Shown here: in pieces, positions 32,733-41,547 of the stretch
Layout: each line of letters starts with the position of its first letter
Position numbering within the stretch: the stretch's first letter is position 1
DNA from: Owenweeksia sp964619125
GTDB taxonomy: Bacteria; Bacteroidota; Bacteroidia; Flavobacteriales; Schleiferiaceae
DNA: 41,547 bases
Assembly: GCA_964619125.1 (NCBI GenBank)
Contig: CAZUCA010000026.1
Location: 1 to 41,547 of the forward strand
Reading direction: 5' to 3'
Notes under the pieces: generated by a model
Seen by the model: only the letters and a program-made list of their open reading frames with translations
Databases searched by the model: none
What the model was told of the DNA's origin: nothing
Position numbers and translations under genes: made by a program

Positions 32733-35582
32733 ATGCCCAAGGATAATTCAATCAAATCGATACTGATAATTGGCAGTGGCCCCATCGTAATCGGCCAGGC
32801 CTGTGAGTTTGACTATTCCGGTTCGCAAGCCGCACGCTCGCTGCGGGAAGAAGGTATTGAAGTGACCCTGATCAACTCCAACCCCGCCACTATTATGACC
32901 GATAATGTAGTGGCCGACAACGTGTACCTGCTGCCGCTGGAGGTGGAATCACTGGAGAAAATCCTGAAAGAGCACAAGATCGATGCAGTACTGCCCACCA
33001 TGGGAGGACAAACTGCGCTAAACCTGTGCATAGAAGCCGATAAGTCGGGCTTGTGGGAAGAGTATGGCGTACGTATTATCGGGGTGGATATTGATGCCAT
33101 CAACATTACCGAAGACCGCGAGGAATTTCGTAAGCTGATGGGACAAATCGATGTGCCAATGGCACCGGCCAAAACTGCTACCAGCTTTTTGCGCGGTAAG
33201 GAGGTAGCGCAGGAATTTGGCTATCCCTTGTGTATCAGAGCCTCCTATACCCTCGGAGGTGCCGGTGCTACTTTTGTGTACAATAAAGAAGAATTTGAAG
33301 AGGCCTTGTCACGTGGGCTGGAGATTTCACCCATCCACGAGGTGATGATCGACAAGGCGCTGCTCGGTTGGAAAGAATATGAGCTGGAGCTGCTGCGCGA
33401 CGCTAATGACAATGTGATCATTATTTGCTCTATCGAAAATATGGACCCGATGGGTATCCATACCGGTGACTCCATCACCGTGGCGCCGGCCATGACCCTC
33501 TCCGATACCACCTTTCAGAAGATGCGTGATATGGCCATCCATATGATGCGTTCCATCGGCACTTTTGCTGGTGGCTGTAACGTGCAGTTTGCTGTGAGCC
33601 CCGATGAGAAGGAAGAAATTGTGGCCATCGAGATCAACCCCCGCGTTTCGCGTTCGTCAGCCCTGGCCTCTAAAGCCACTGGTTACCCGATTGCCAAGAT
33701 TGCTGCCAAGCTGGCCATCGGTTACAACCTCGATGAACTGCACAACCAGATCACCGGAGATACCACCGCTTACTTTGAGCCTACCCTCGACTATGTTATT
33801 GTAAAAATTCCCCGCTGGAACTTCGATAAGTTTGAAGGTGCCGACCGTCGTTTGGGTATCCAGATGAAATCGGTAGGCGAGGTAATGGGTATTGGCCGCA
33901 GCTTCCAGGAAGCCCTGCACAAAGCCGCCCAATCGCTGGAGGTGAAGCGCAACGGCCTTGGTGCCGATGGCAAAGGCTATACCGACCAGGACGAAGTACT
34001 GGAACGTCTTGAGAAAGCCAGCTGGAACCGGGTGTTTGTTATCTACGATGCCATCCAGTTAGGAATTCCGCTGCGTCGCATTCACGATATCACCAAGATC
34101 GATATGTGGTTCCTCAGGCAAATTGAGGAGCTGACCCGCATCCAGGCAGAAATTGAAAAACACACCCTTGATGAGCTTCCCCGCGAATTGCTGCTGGAGG
34201 CCAAAATGAAAGGTTTTGCTGACCGTCAGATTGCCCACATGATCGGCAAGCTGGAAAGCGAGGTGCATAAAAAACGCACTGACTTGGGCATAAAACGGGT
34301 ATGGAAACTGGTGGATACCTGTGCTGCCGAGTTTGCGGCCCAAACCCCATATTACTACTCCACCTTTGAGGTGGAAATGCAGGATGAAGAGGGTAACACT
34401 TTTGTGGAAAATGAGAGTGTGCGTTCAGACAAGCCCAAGGTAATTGTACTCGGATCTGGTCCTAACCGCATTGGTCAGGGTATTGAGTTTGACTACTGCT
34501 GTGTACACGGGGTGCTGGCCGCCAAGGAGTGTGGTTATGAAACTATTATGATCAACTGCAACCCCGAAACGGTTTCTACCGATTTTGACACCGCTGACAA
34601 ACTTTACTTTGAGCCGGTATTCTGGGAGCACATCTACGATATTATCGAGCACGAAAAGCCTGACGGGGTGATCGTACAGCTGGGTGGACAAACTGCCTTG
34701 AAGCTGTCTGAAAAGCTCGATCGTTACAATATTCCGATTATCGGTACCAGCTACGATTCCCTCGACCTGGCCGAAGACCGGGGCCGTTTTTCGGAGCTGT
34801 TGCGAGACAATGACATTCCTTACCCACGCTTTGGTGTAATCACCAATGCCGATGAGGCCTATGATCTGGCCGAGGAGCTTGGTTTCCCCATTCTGGTGCG
34901 TCCATCATACGTGTTGGGTGGCCAGGGTATGAAGATTGTGATCAACCACCAGGAGCTGGAGCATCACGTGATCGATCTCTTCAAGAGCATTCCCGGTAAC
35001 CGGGTACTGCTCGATCACTACCTGGATGGCGCCATTGAAGCAGAAGCGGATGCCATTTGCGATGGTGAGGATGTGTACATCATGGGCATTATGGAACATA
35101 TAGAGCCCTGTGGTATTCACTCCGGTGATTCCAATGCTACTTTACCACCCTTTAACCTGGGCGATCTGATTATCCAGCAGATTGAGGATCATACCCGCAA
35201 AATTGCAAGAGCGCTGAATACCGTCGGGTTGATCAATATTCAGTTTGCTATTAAGGATGATACGGTTTACATCATCGAAGCCAACCCCCGTGCTTCCCGT
35301 ACGGTGCCCTTTATTGCCAAGGCCTACGACGAGCCCTACGTGAACTATGCCACCAAGGTGATGTTGGGAAAAAATAAAGTGAAGGATTTTCAGTTTAACC
35401 CTAAGAAGGGTGGCTGGGCTATCAAGCAACCAGTGTTCTCTTTCAATAAGTTCCCCAAGGTGAATAAGAACCTGGGGCCCGAAATGAAGTCGACCGGGGA
35501 GGCGATTTACTTTATTGATAACCTCCGCGACCCGGTATTTAAGAAGATTTATTCTGAACGTAACTTATACCTGAGCAAGTAG
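32733..35582 (+). CDS. carB: Carbamoyl-phosphate synthase large subunit, short form
   Basis: It makes carbamoyl phosphate from bicarbonate, ATP and glutamine-derived ammonia for pyrimidine and arginine synthesis. The 949-residue protein has both homologous ATP-grasp halves. The first opens ILIIGSGPIVIGQACEFDYSG and contains EINPRVSRSSALASKATGYP. The second opens VIVLGSGPNRIGQGIEFDYC and contains EANPRASRTVPFIAKA. It stops soon after GWAIKQPVFSFNKFPKV, so the C-terminal allosteric MGS-like domain found in the roughly 1073-residue E. coli enzyme is missing. No carA is in the window. The frame shows no break, so this seems a true short form. Confidence 0.96.
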   Translation: MPKDNSIKSILIIGSGPIVIGQACEFDYSGSQAARSLREEGIEVTLINSNPATIMTDNVVADNVYLLPLEVESLEKILKEHKIDAVLPTMGGQTALNLCIEADKSGLWEEYGVRIIGVDIDAINITEDREEFRKLMGQIDVPMAPAKTATSFLRGKEVAQEFGYPLCIRASYTLGGAGATFVYNKEEFEEALSRGLEISPIHEVMIDKALLGWKEYELELLRDANDNVIIICSIENMDPMGIHTGDSITVAPAMTLSDTTFQKMRDMAIHMMRSIGTFAGGCNVQFAVSPDEKEEIVAIEINPRVSRSSALASKATGYPIAKIAAKLAIGYNLDELHNQITGDTTAYFEPTLDYVIVKIPRWNFDKFEGADRRLGIQMKSVGEVMGIGRSFQEALHKAAQSLEVKRNGLGADGKGYTDQDEVLERLEKASWNRVFVIYDAIQLGIPLRRIHDITKIDMWFLRQIEELTRIQAEIEKHTLDELPRELLLEAKMKGFADRQIAHMIGKLESEVHKKRTDLGIKRVWKLVDTCAAEFAAQTPYYYSTFEVEMQDEEGNTFVENESVRSDKPKVIVLGSGPNRIGQGIEFDYCCVHGVLAAKECGYETIMINCNPETVSTDFDTADKLYFEPVFWEHIYDIIEHEKPDGVIVQLGGQTALKLSEKLDRYNIPIIGTSYDSLDLAEDRGRFSELLRDNDIPYPRFGVITNADEAYDLAEELGFPILVRPSYVLGGQGMKIVINHQELEHHVIDLFKSIPGNRVLLDHYLDGAIEAEADAICDGEDVYIMGIMEHIEPCGIHSGDSNATLPPFNLGDLIIQQIEDHTRKIARALNTVGLINIQFAIKDDTVYIIEANPRASRTVPFIAKAYDEPYVNYATKVMLGKNKVKDFQFNPKKGGWAIKQPVFSFNKFPKVNKNLGPEMKSTGEAIYFIDNLRDPVFKKIYSERNLYLSK

Positions 35583-35833
35583 TGATTTTCAGATTCCTCG
35601 TATTTGCCCTGATCGTTTACATGGTGTTTTACCTGATCAGGAATATTTTTATCCGTCCCTTCAAACAGGGCTACGCCAATGGTGATCCTCGTCGTAAGGC
35701 ACAGGCCAATTCATTTGAGCGCAAAAAGAAGGAGGGAGAGGTAAGTATTTCCTTCGATCCCCGTAAGGACAGACGCAACGGCGATCAGGTCGGTGAGTAT
35801 GTTGACTACGAGGAGGTGAAGGACAAAGACTAG
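35582..35833 (+). CDS. Small membrane protein, DUF4834-like
   Basis: An 83-residue protein beginning at GTG 35582, which shares one base with the carB stop. It has one N-terminal membrane helix (MIFRFLVFALIVYMVFYLIR), a basic linker and an acidic end (VGEYVDYEEVKDKD). This layout and the GEYVDYEE ending resemble DUF4834 proteins of Bacteroidota. Function unknown. The tight junction suggests co-transcription with carB; a terminator follows. Confidence 0.75.
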   Translation: MIFRFLVFALIVYMVFYLIRNIFIRPFKQGYANGDPRRKAQANSFERKKKEGEVSISFDPRKDRRNGDQVGEYVDYEEVKDKD

Positions 35834-35852
35834 GCTCCCAAAACTTAAACAG

Positions 35853-35882
35853 AGGGATGGTGTATGTGCCATCCCTTTTTTT
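35853..35882 (+). terminator. Intrinsic terminator after the small membrane protein gene
   Basis: AGGGATGG (35853-35860) and CCATCCCT (35869-35876) form an 8-bp stem with an 8-base loop and run into T35876-35882. Confidence 0.88.
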
Positions 35883-35929
35883 ATGGCTTTTATTCCCTTT
35901 TCTTTTCTTTGTCAACAAAACCGTCGTCT

Positions 35930-36997
35930 TTGAAAAAAATACTCACTGTAGTAGGGGCCAGGCCTCAATTTATCAAGGCAGCCGCCTTTAGCCGGAAACT
36001 TCGTGAATATTCGGATTGGAGGGAAGTGATAGTCCATACCGGCCAGCACTTTGATGCCAATATGAGTGAGGTGTTTTTTAAGGAAATGGACATTCCCAAA
36101 CCTGATCATCAGCTGGCGATAAACAGCCTTGGCCATGGCGCTATGACCGGCCGCATGCTGGAGGGGCTGGAAAAGATCATGCTGACGGAAAAGCCGGACT
36201 GGGTGCTGGTGTATGGCGATACCAACTCTACTCTGGCCGGCGCGCTGGCGGCTAAAAAACTCCGGATTCCGGTGGCTCACGTGGAAGCGGGTCTACGCAG
36301 TTTTGACGAGCGCATGCCCGAAGAAACCAATCGGGTGCTGACCGATCGTATGAGCGATCTGCTCTTTGTACCTTCGGCTGTGGCTACTCGCAACCTGGCA
36401 AAGGAAGGAGTTGACTCTTCCCGTATTTATGAGGTGGGGGATATCATGCTGGATGCCGTACAGTATTACGCTTCAAAGTCGGCAGAAAAAAACACCATTG
36501 GAGATCAACTCCCCGATCGTTTTGTTTTACTCACCCTGCACCGTCAGGAGAATACCGATGATGAGCACCGCCTTAGGACACTGGTGGATGCATTGAATAA
36601 ATTGGCTGAGGAAGCGACCATTATTTTCCCGGTCCATCCCCGCACCCGCAAAAAGTTATCCGAACAAGGGCTTACTCTCAATGCGCGCATGATCGACCCG
36701 GTGGGGTATTTGGATATGCTGGAGTTGATCAGGCATAGTCAACTGGTGCTAACCGATAGTGGTGGCTTGCAGAAGGAGGCCTTTTACCTCGATAAATTCT
36801 GCATTACTCTGCGCGACAACACCGAGTGGACTGAGCTGGCAGATCTGGATGTAAACCGCCTGGTGGGGGCTGATAGTGCTAAACTCCTGCAGGCCTACAC
36901 CTATTTTTCAGGGCTTAAAAAACCCGGCTGCCCCAATCCTTACGGTGATGGGAAGACAGCCGGGAATATTTTAAAAATTCTTAGAGCTCAGTTTTAA
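35930..36997 (+). CDS. wecB: UDP-N-acetylglucosamine 2-epimerase, non-hydrolysing
   Basis: The 355-residue enzyme interconverts UDP-GlcNAc and UDP-ManNAc for surface polysaccharide synthesis. It has VVGARPQFIK at the N-terminus, VYGDTNSTLAGALAA, HVEAGLRSFDERMPEETNR, LLTLHRQENTD, and the C-terminal LTDSGGLQKEAF. The start is taken at TTG 35930, which gives the family's MKKILTVVGARP beginning; an earlier in-frame ATG at 35864 lies in the terminator loop. Its stop and that of the convergent gene share TTAA at 36994-36997. The role as the first step towards ManNAc-containing glycans is known for the family; no other glycan gene is adjacent. Confidence 0.93.
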   Translation: MKKILTVVGARPQFIKAAAFSRKLREYSDWREVIVHTGQHFDANMSEVFFKEMDIPKPDHQLAINSLGHGAMTGRMLEGLEKIMLTEKPDWVLVYGDTNSTLAGALAAKKLRIPVAHVEAGLRSFDERMPEETNRVLTDRMSDLLFVPSAVATRNLAKEGVDSSRIYEVGDIMLDAVQYYASKSAEKNTIGDQLPDRFVLLTLHRQENTDDEHRLRTLVDALNKLAEEATIIFPVHPRTRKKLSEQGLTLNARMIDPVGYLDMLELIRHSQLVLTDSGGLQKEAFYLDKFCITLRDNTEWTELADLDVNRLVGADSAKLLQAYTYFSGLKKPGCPNPYGDGKTAGNILKILRAQF

Positions 36998-39870
36998 AGC
37001 TTATTGATCTTTAGCGTTTTCTTAACTCCGCCAGTGCTGAGCTCCAACAGGTACACTCCCTTGGGGAGCGAGGCCATGCTGATCTCGAACTTGTCAGTGG
37101 CCTGACCATAATTTCGGGACAGAATCTTTTTCCCCTGCAGGTCAAATAGCTTAATGCTCAGACTTCCCTCGTCGGCAGTGCTACTTGCTAAAAATAGCTT
37201 GCCTTTGGTGGGGTTAGGGTATATCTCCCATTCATTCAGCCAATCCAGTTCGGCGGTGCTGAAAGGAGTGAGATCTATTGCCTGGCAACTGGAATCCTGG
37301 CTGCCGCAGGAATCAGTTATGGTAAGACAAACATTGTATAGAAGCGGGTCGCTAAATGCTTTTAAAGGGTTCTGCTTGGTTGACTGTGAGCCGTCACCAA
37401 AATCCCACAGGTAGCTTACTGCATCCTGCGACTGATCAGTAAACTGAATGATCATTGGCGATACCGTACTCTGATGGCTGAAGGCAGCCTGCCCCTGTAG
37501 GTTGCATACGGTGACAGTCTGACAACTGCTGTCGGAATAACAGTCGTTGGTAACGGTGAGGCACACGGTGTAAGTGCCAAAGCTCTGGTAGATATGGGCA
37601 GGATTAGGCTGGCTACTGAAATCGCCGTCGCCAAAATCCCAGAACCAGCTATTGGCATTATTGGAAAGATCGCTGAAATTGTACAATAAGCCATTGTTAT
37701 TATAATTAAAGTTGGCCTGGGCGGTATCCAGGCATACCTCAATAGTGTCACAAAAGGTACTGCTGGTGCAAATGTCCTGCACCGTTTGACACACAAAATA
37801 GTAGCCCGGGGCGCTATAGGTATGGGAGGGGTTTGCACCGGTGGCGGAAGTGCCGTCGCCAAAATCCCAGCTAATGGAGCTGGCATTTATACTGGAATCG
37901 TTAAAGCTTACATTATATCCGGAAGTGCTGCTGCCAAAGGCAGCCATAAGGGTATCATTGCACACGGTAATACTCCGGCAAAGCTGCTTACTGCGGCAGG
38001 AGTCAGTTACGCTAAGGCACACCTGGTAAGTACCGGCGGTACTGTAGGTATGACTGGCGGAAAGACCACTACCGCTACTGCCATCACCAAAGTCCCAATC
38101 AAATTGGTGGCCAGCGGAAATCGAAGTGTCGGTGAAGGTGAGCTGTAGCCCTTGTGGGCTGCTGTAAAAGCCGAGTTTCGCCGTATCGGGACAGATGTTG
38201 ATGCTATCGATTATCAGCCGGTGTTTACAATAGGCGTCATATACGGTCAGCTTTACCTGGTAGTTGCCGGGGGCAGGGTAGGAGTGCTGGGGATTGGCAA
38301 GGTTGCTGGTATCACCATCGCCAAAATCCCAGTGATAGCCGGTAACCGCACCTTTAAGCTCACTATCGAAATAAGCCTGTAAAAAGTGGGAGCTGTCACT
38401 GTATGTGGCGGTGGTAAAGGTGTCGAGTTGGCACAAACCTTCTTCCACATTATAAAATCCATTAGGAGACAGGTTTGTAAACACACAGCTATCGCCACTA
38501 GGCCAGAGAATCTTTAACTTGGTGATTAAGGTGTCGCTGCCAAAGCCCATTTTTATCCTGAAATCACTGTGATGATTAAAGCCGGTTTGCTGGGTGATGG
38601 TGCGGCTTTGGGTGCCCAGGGCAGAAGTAGTCATGACCCGCGTACCAATGGCAGCGGTATTACTGGTGTTTCCTTTCAGGTTGAGGTGAATGTAGCCATT
38701 GGCATTACCATTATTGAGATGGATGGTCAATGGGCCATTAAAGCGATTGGGTGTGAGGATATCAATAAAACCATCCTCATTGAGATCGGCCACGGTGGCG
38801 CCAAAAGTTTCGAGATATTCGCTGTACTGTGAGCCGCTGGTTACCTTGCTAAAGCTCCCATTACCATTGTTCAGGTAGAGGATATTGCGTTTAGACCAGA
38901 TATTACTGTTGCTGGGCAAAAAGAGGTCGAGGTAGCCATCGTTGTTGAAGTCCCCCCAGGTTGATCCGTGGTTGTTAAGCTGATCGTTAACGATAGCACC
39001 GCTGGTAATTTCGGTGAAACTGCCATTACCGTTATTTTTATAGAGCTGGTTTTTTTCACCTCCCACGTTGGCTACGAAAAGGTCCTGATAGCCATTATTG
39101 TCAAAATCACCCCAGGAGCTGCCGTTGGAGTTACTGCCATCTTTGGTGATGATCAGGGAGGTGTCAAGGGTAAAGCTGCCATTGCCGTTGTTGATGTAAA
39201 ATTCATTATTCACATTGTTGCGATTGGTGACGTAGAGGTCCAGGTCGCCATCATTGTCGTAATCCACCCAGGATCCTGAGGTGCTGGTACCCAGTACGCT
39301 GTCAGTGCCAACGCTGTCCATCCTGATGAAACTGAAGTTGCCAAGGTTGCGATAAAGGGCATTGGCCAAACCGGTGGTATTATTAACTCGACGGGGTACA
39401 AATAAATCTACCAGGCCATCATTGTCATAGTCGCCCCAACTGGCGCCGCTGGCATAGTTTACATCACTGCACAACAGTGAAGAAGTGATGGCAGTGAAAG
39501 TGCCATCACCGTTGTTCTCGTACAAATAACTGCTTCCGGAGGTGGCGGAGGTGGGCCAGTACACATCCAGATCGCAATCATTATCAATATCAGCCCAGCA
39601 GGCGCTGAGAGAATTGCTGCCCGTTTGTGCCACGAAATTATCGCTGTTGTTAAAGCTAAAAACCAGGCTATCGCTATGGCTGAAATAAGCATCAGCGCCA
39701 TTATTGGCAAGTACCAACTCAAGTGTGTAGTTATTATCGATATCAACCGGCGCTACTGAAAACCAATCACTGCTGTGGGAGTTGATGGTGGCATCATTTA
39801 GCTTGGTAAAATTCTGACTGACCGCTAAAAAACTTGATAGCGATAGTAACATAATGAGCTGAGTTTTCAT
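36994..39870 (-). CDS. Secreted FG-GAP/ASPIC-PKD protein with T9SS type A domain
   Basis: The 958-residue protein has a signal peptide (MKTQLIMLLSLSSFLAVSQ). About seven FG-GAP/VCBS repeats follow (DYDNDGLVDLFVP, DFDNNGYQDLFVA, DLNEDGFIDILTP), then an ASPIC/UnbV domain (GTRVMTTSALGTQSRTI ... LKILWPSGD). Five PKD domains each carry WDFGDG, with many paired Cys (VCLSVTDSCRSKQLC). The C-terminal type A domain reads WEIYPNPTKGK ... GVYLLELSTGGVKKTLKINKL. T9SS export and surface attachment are expected. The upstream neighbour on the minus strand is a close paralogue. The binding partner is unknown. Confidence 0.93.
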   Translation of the reverse strand: MKTQLIMLLSLSSFLAVSQNFTKLNDATINSHSSDWFSVAPVDIDNNYTLELVLANNGADAYFSHSDSLVFSFNNSDNFVAQTGSNSLSACWADIDNDCDLDVYWPTSATSGSSYLYENNGDGTFTAITSSLLCSDVNYASGASWGDYDNDGLVDLFVPRRVNNTTGLANALYRNLGNFSFIRMDSVGTDSVLGTSTSGSWVDYDNDGDLDLYVTNRNNVNNEFYINNGNGSFTLDTSLIITKDGSNSNGSSWGDFDNNGYQDLFVANVGGEKNQLYKNNGNGSFTEITSGAIVNDQLNNHGSTWGDFNNDGYLDLFLPSNSNIWSKRNILYLNNGNGSFSKVTSGSQYSEYLETFGATVADLNEDGFIDILTPNRFNGPLTIHLNNGNANGYIHLNLKGNTSNTAAIGTRVMTTSALGTQSRTITQQTGFNHHSDFRIKMGFGSDTLITKLKILWPSGDSCVFTNLSPNGFYNVEEGLCQLDTFTTATYSDSSHFLQAYFDSELKGAVTGYHWDFGDGDTSNLANPQHSYPAPGNYQVKLTVYDAYCKHRLIIDSINICPDTAKLGFYSSPQGLQLTFTDTSISAGHQFDWDFGDGSSGSGLSASHTYSTAGTYQVCLSVTDSCRSKQLCRSITVCNDTLMAAFGSSTSGYNVSFNDSSINASSISWDFGDGTSATGANPSHTYSAPGYYFVCQTVQDICTSSTFCDTIEVCLDTAQANFNYNNNGLLYNFSDLSNNANSWFWDFGDGDFSSQPNPAHIYQSFGTYTVCLTVTNDCYSDSSCQTVTVCNLQGQAAFSHQSTVSPMIIQFTDQSQDAVSYLWDFGDGSQSTKQNPLKAFSDPLLYNVCLTITDSCGSQDSSCQAIDLTPFSTAELDWLNEWEIYPNPTKGKLFLASSTADEGSLSIKLFDLQGKKILSRNYGQATDKFEISMASLPKGVYLLELSTGGVKKTLKINKL

Positions 39871-39987
39871 CTGTTAGGGTTTGAGCAATGCAAAGTACAT
39901 AATAGTACAAAATGATAGCGGGTAATGGTTTTAGAATCAATGGTATTTACACTTTTTTGCTTCCTGTACGCCTTCAGCTTCGGGCTG

Positions 39988-41547
39988 TTAATTTTTGATT
40001 ATGCGATAGGTTTTGGAGCCGCCCGTTACTGCTATTTTCATAAAGTAAATACCCTCCGGAAAATGGCCCATTGGCAGCTGCAGGCTGGCTGGGGCATTAT
40101 CAAAATAGTAGGTTTGGACTTCTTTTCCTTGCAAGTCATAAAAGCGTAGCATCAAAGGCTCCTCCATCGGCGTGGGATTATTAATAAATAACTGTTCGCG
40201 AGCCGGGTTGGGATAAATTTCCAGGCTGTGCAGCCAATCCAGTTCAGCGGTGCTGAAGGGAGTAAGATCCACCGCCTGGCAGCTGGAATCCTGCTGGCCA
40301 CAAGAGTCGGTAACCGTAAGGCAAACATTAAACAGTTGCGGCCCACCGAAAATCTTCGTGGGGTTTTTATTGGTGGAGCTTGAGCCATCGCCGAAATCCC
40401 AATAGTAGCTTACCGCATCCTGCGACTGATCGGTAAACTGGATCACAAATGGGGATAGGGTACTTTGATAACTGAAGGCAGCCTGCGCCTGCACGTCGCA
40501 TACAATAATGACTTTACAGCTGCTATCGGAATAACAGTCGTTGGTTACCGTCAGGCAAACGTTATAGCTGCCCAGGTTTTGATAGATGTGGGCTGGGTTG
40601 GCCTGGGTGCTGTAATTGCCATCGCCAAAGTCCCAAAACCAGCTATTGGCATTGGTAGAAAGATCATTAAAATTGTAGAGTGGGCCGGTGCTGGTATAGC
40701 TATAATCAGCTTTGGCGGTATCAAGGCACACTTCGACAGTGTCACAAAAGGTGCTGCTGGTGCAAATGTCCTGCACCGTTTGACACACAAAATAGTAGCC
40801 GGGGGCGCTATAGGTATGGGAGGGGTTTGCGCCGGTGGCGGAGGTGCCATCGCCAAAATCCCAGCTAATGGAGCTGGCATTTATACTGGAATCGTTAAAG
40901 CTTACATTAAATCCGGAAGTGCTGCTGCCAAAGGCGGCTATGAGGGTATCATTGCACACGGTAATACTCTGGCAAAGCTGCTTACTGCGGCAGGAGTCAG
41001 TAACGCTAAGGCACACCTGGTAAGTACCGGCAGCACTGTAGGTATGACTGGCAGAAATACCGCTACCGGAACTGCCATCGCCAAAGTCCCAGTCAAACTG
41101 GAAGCCATTGGAAAGGGAGGTGTCGGTGAAGCTCAGGTTTAAGCCCAGAGCCGAACTGTAAAATCCCAGCGATGAAGTGTCGGGGCAGATTTCAATTGAA
41201 TCTTTATAAACGCGGTAGCGGCAGAAATTATCATAAGCTACCAAGGTAACCTGGTAGCTACCGGGTTGAGTATAGAGGTGACTGGGGTTGGCCAGGTTGG
41301 AAGTGTCCCCATCGCCAAAATCCCAGTGGTAGGAAGATACTACACCCTTTGACTCATTCTGGAAATAGGCATTTAGGTTTCGGGAAGAGTCCTGATAGGC
41401 AGCAGCCGGTACGCTATCCATTACACAGCCACCCTGGCCGATATTGAAAAAGCCATTGACCGGCACCTGGGTAAACTGGCAAGTGCCGCCTCCCGGCCAG
41501 TAAACCCGTAAGGTATCAATCAGGCTATCCTGGCCGAGGCCAAAATG
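39988..41547 (-). CDS. Partial paralogue: ASPIC-PKD protein with T9SS type A domain (5' end outside window)
   Basis: The frame stays open to the right edge, beginning inside the ASPIC/UnbV domain (HFGLGQDSLIDTLRVYWPGG). Five PKD domains with WDFGDG and a type A T9SS domain (LEIYPNPAREQLF ... GIYFMKIAVTGGSKTYRIIKN) follow. The visible part is 519 residues and aligns along its full length with the downstream gene's C-terminal half, so the missing part is probably an FG-GAP propeller. The two genes form a tandem duplication. Part of the PKD region is nearly identical to its paralogue while the flanks differ, suggesting recent exchange. Confidence 0.92.
   Translation of the reverse strand, partial: HFGLGQDSLIDTLRVYWPGGGTCQFTQVPVNGFFNIGQGGCVMDSVPAAAYQDSSRNLNAYFQNESKGVVSSYHWDFGDGDTSNLANPSHLYTQPGSYQVTLVAYDNFCRYRVYKDSIEICPDTSSLGFYSSALGLNLSFTDTSLSNGFQFDWDFGDGSSGSGISASHTYSAAGTYQVCLSVTDSCRSKQLCQSITVCNDTLIAAFGSSTSGFNVSFNDSSINASSISWDFGDGTSATGANPSHTYSAPGYYFVCQTVQDICTSSTFCDTVEVCLDTAKADYSYTSTGPLYNFNDLSTNANSWFWDFGDGNYSTQANPAHIYQNLGSYNVCLTVTNDCYSDSSCKVIIVCDVQAQAAFSYQSTLSPFVIQFTDQSQDAVSYYWDFGDGSSSTNKNPTKIFGGPQLFNVCLTVTDSCGQQDSSCQAVDLTPFSTAELDWLHSLEIYPNPAREQLFINNPTPMEEPLMLRFYDLQGKEVQTYYFDNAPASLQLPMGHFPEGIYFMKIAVTGGSKTYRIIKN

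Noticed and set aside
37245..38400. Regular repeats resembling a CRISPR array
   Set aside because: The recurring units are PKD domain codons (WDFGDG) about 250-270 bases apart in an open frame, with no short identical repeats and unique spacers.
40465..41142. 225-residue plus-strand frame antisense to the PKD gene
   Set aside because: It mirrors the repetitive PKD coding sequence, and a similar antisense frame occurs at 37786-38148 opposite the paralogue. It is a by-product of codon bias.
1..41547. tRNA, rRNA, riboswitch, prophage, toxin-antitoxin or defence genes
   Set aside because: No cloverleaf, rRNA segment, known riboswitch core, integrase or transposase, or defence domain could be recognised on reading either strand.

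Overview
The window looks like part of a Bacteroidota chromosome, most likely a Flavobacteriales/Cryomorphaceae-type marine bacterium. The lineage call is inferred from family content, not from a search. The signs are a fused SecDF, a type III glutamine synthetase, secreted proteins with type IX secretion system (T9SS) C-terminal domains of both type A and type B, a PorE-like OmpA protein, DUF2851 and DUF4834-like proteins, promoters of the Bacteroidota form (TTG, about 19-20 bases, TAnnTTTG), and an absence of Shine-Dalgarno sequences. Several genes start with GTG or TTG. No rRNA, tRNA, CRISPR array, prophage or insertion sequence was seen.

Layout. 1-2766: a minus-strand FG-GAP repeat protein with a T9SS type A tail. 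2905-9730: secDF, a TatA-like gene, a Ca/Na antiporter and type III glutamine synthetase, which is interrupted by an artificial assembly gap that can be repaired by eye. 9902-12436: a PorE-like envelope protein (TPR, beta-propeller, CRD, OmpA, LysM). 12504-15583: purM-prfA-pyrF operon. 15584-16060: a non-coding leader with terminator-like hairpins. 16061-21489: a five-gene, co-oriented cluster of secreted Ig-like and IgGFc-binding-like proteins; four end in the same short tail ([TP]-[G/P]-x-I-Y-H-x) and the fifth carries a T9SS type B domain. 21473-22548: a yceI-marR pair on the minus strand with palindromes at both promoters. 22683-28084: MscS channel, isoaspartyl peptidase/asparaginase, DUF2851, PspC-domain protein, TrkA-type potassium channel and an RmlD-like reductase. 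28138-32358: S9 peptidase, 2OG-Fe(II) oxygenase, a non-coding stretch of repeat-like motifs, and an SDR. 32455-36997: rpmH, carB, a small membrane protein and wecB. 36994-41547: two tandem paralogues with FG-GAP/ASPIC and PKD domains and T9SS type A tails; the second is cut by the window edge.

How they fit. Housekeeping functions (purine and pyrimidine synthesis, translation termination, ribosome, nitrogen assimilation) are interleaved with an envelope and secretion theme. SecDF and TatA serve the inner membrane, the PorE-like protein probably links T9SS to peptidoglycan, and at least four T9SS cargo genes are present. The most novel-looking item is the 16061-21489 cluster. Three of its proteins share a roughly 100-residue C-terminal Ig-like module ending in IYH(x). 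A fourth, unrelated IgGFc-binding-like protein ends in IYHY without that module. The cluster includes one type B T9SS protein and no nearby porP/sprF. I read it as a possible multi-subunit surface assembly with a shared C-terminal recognition or export tail.
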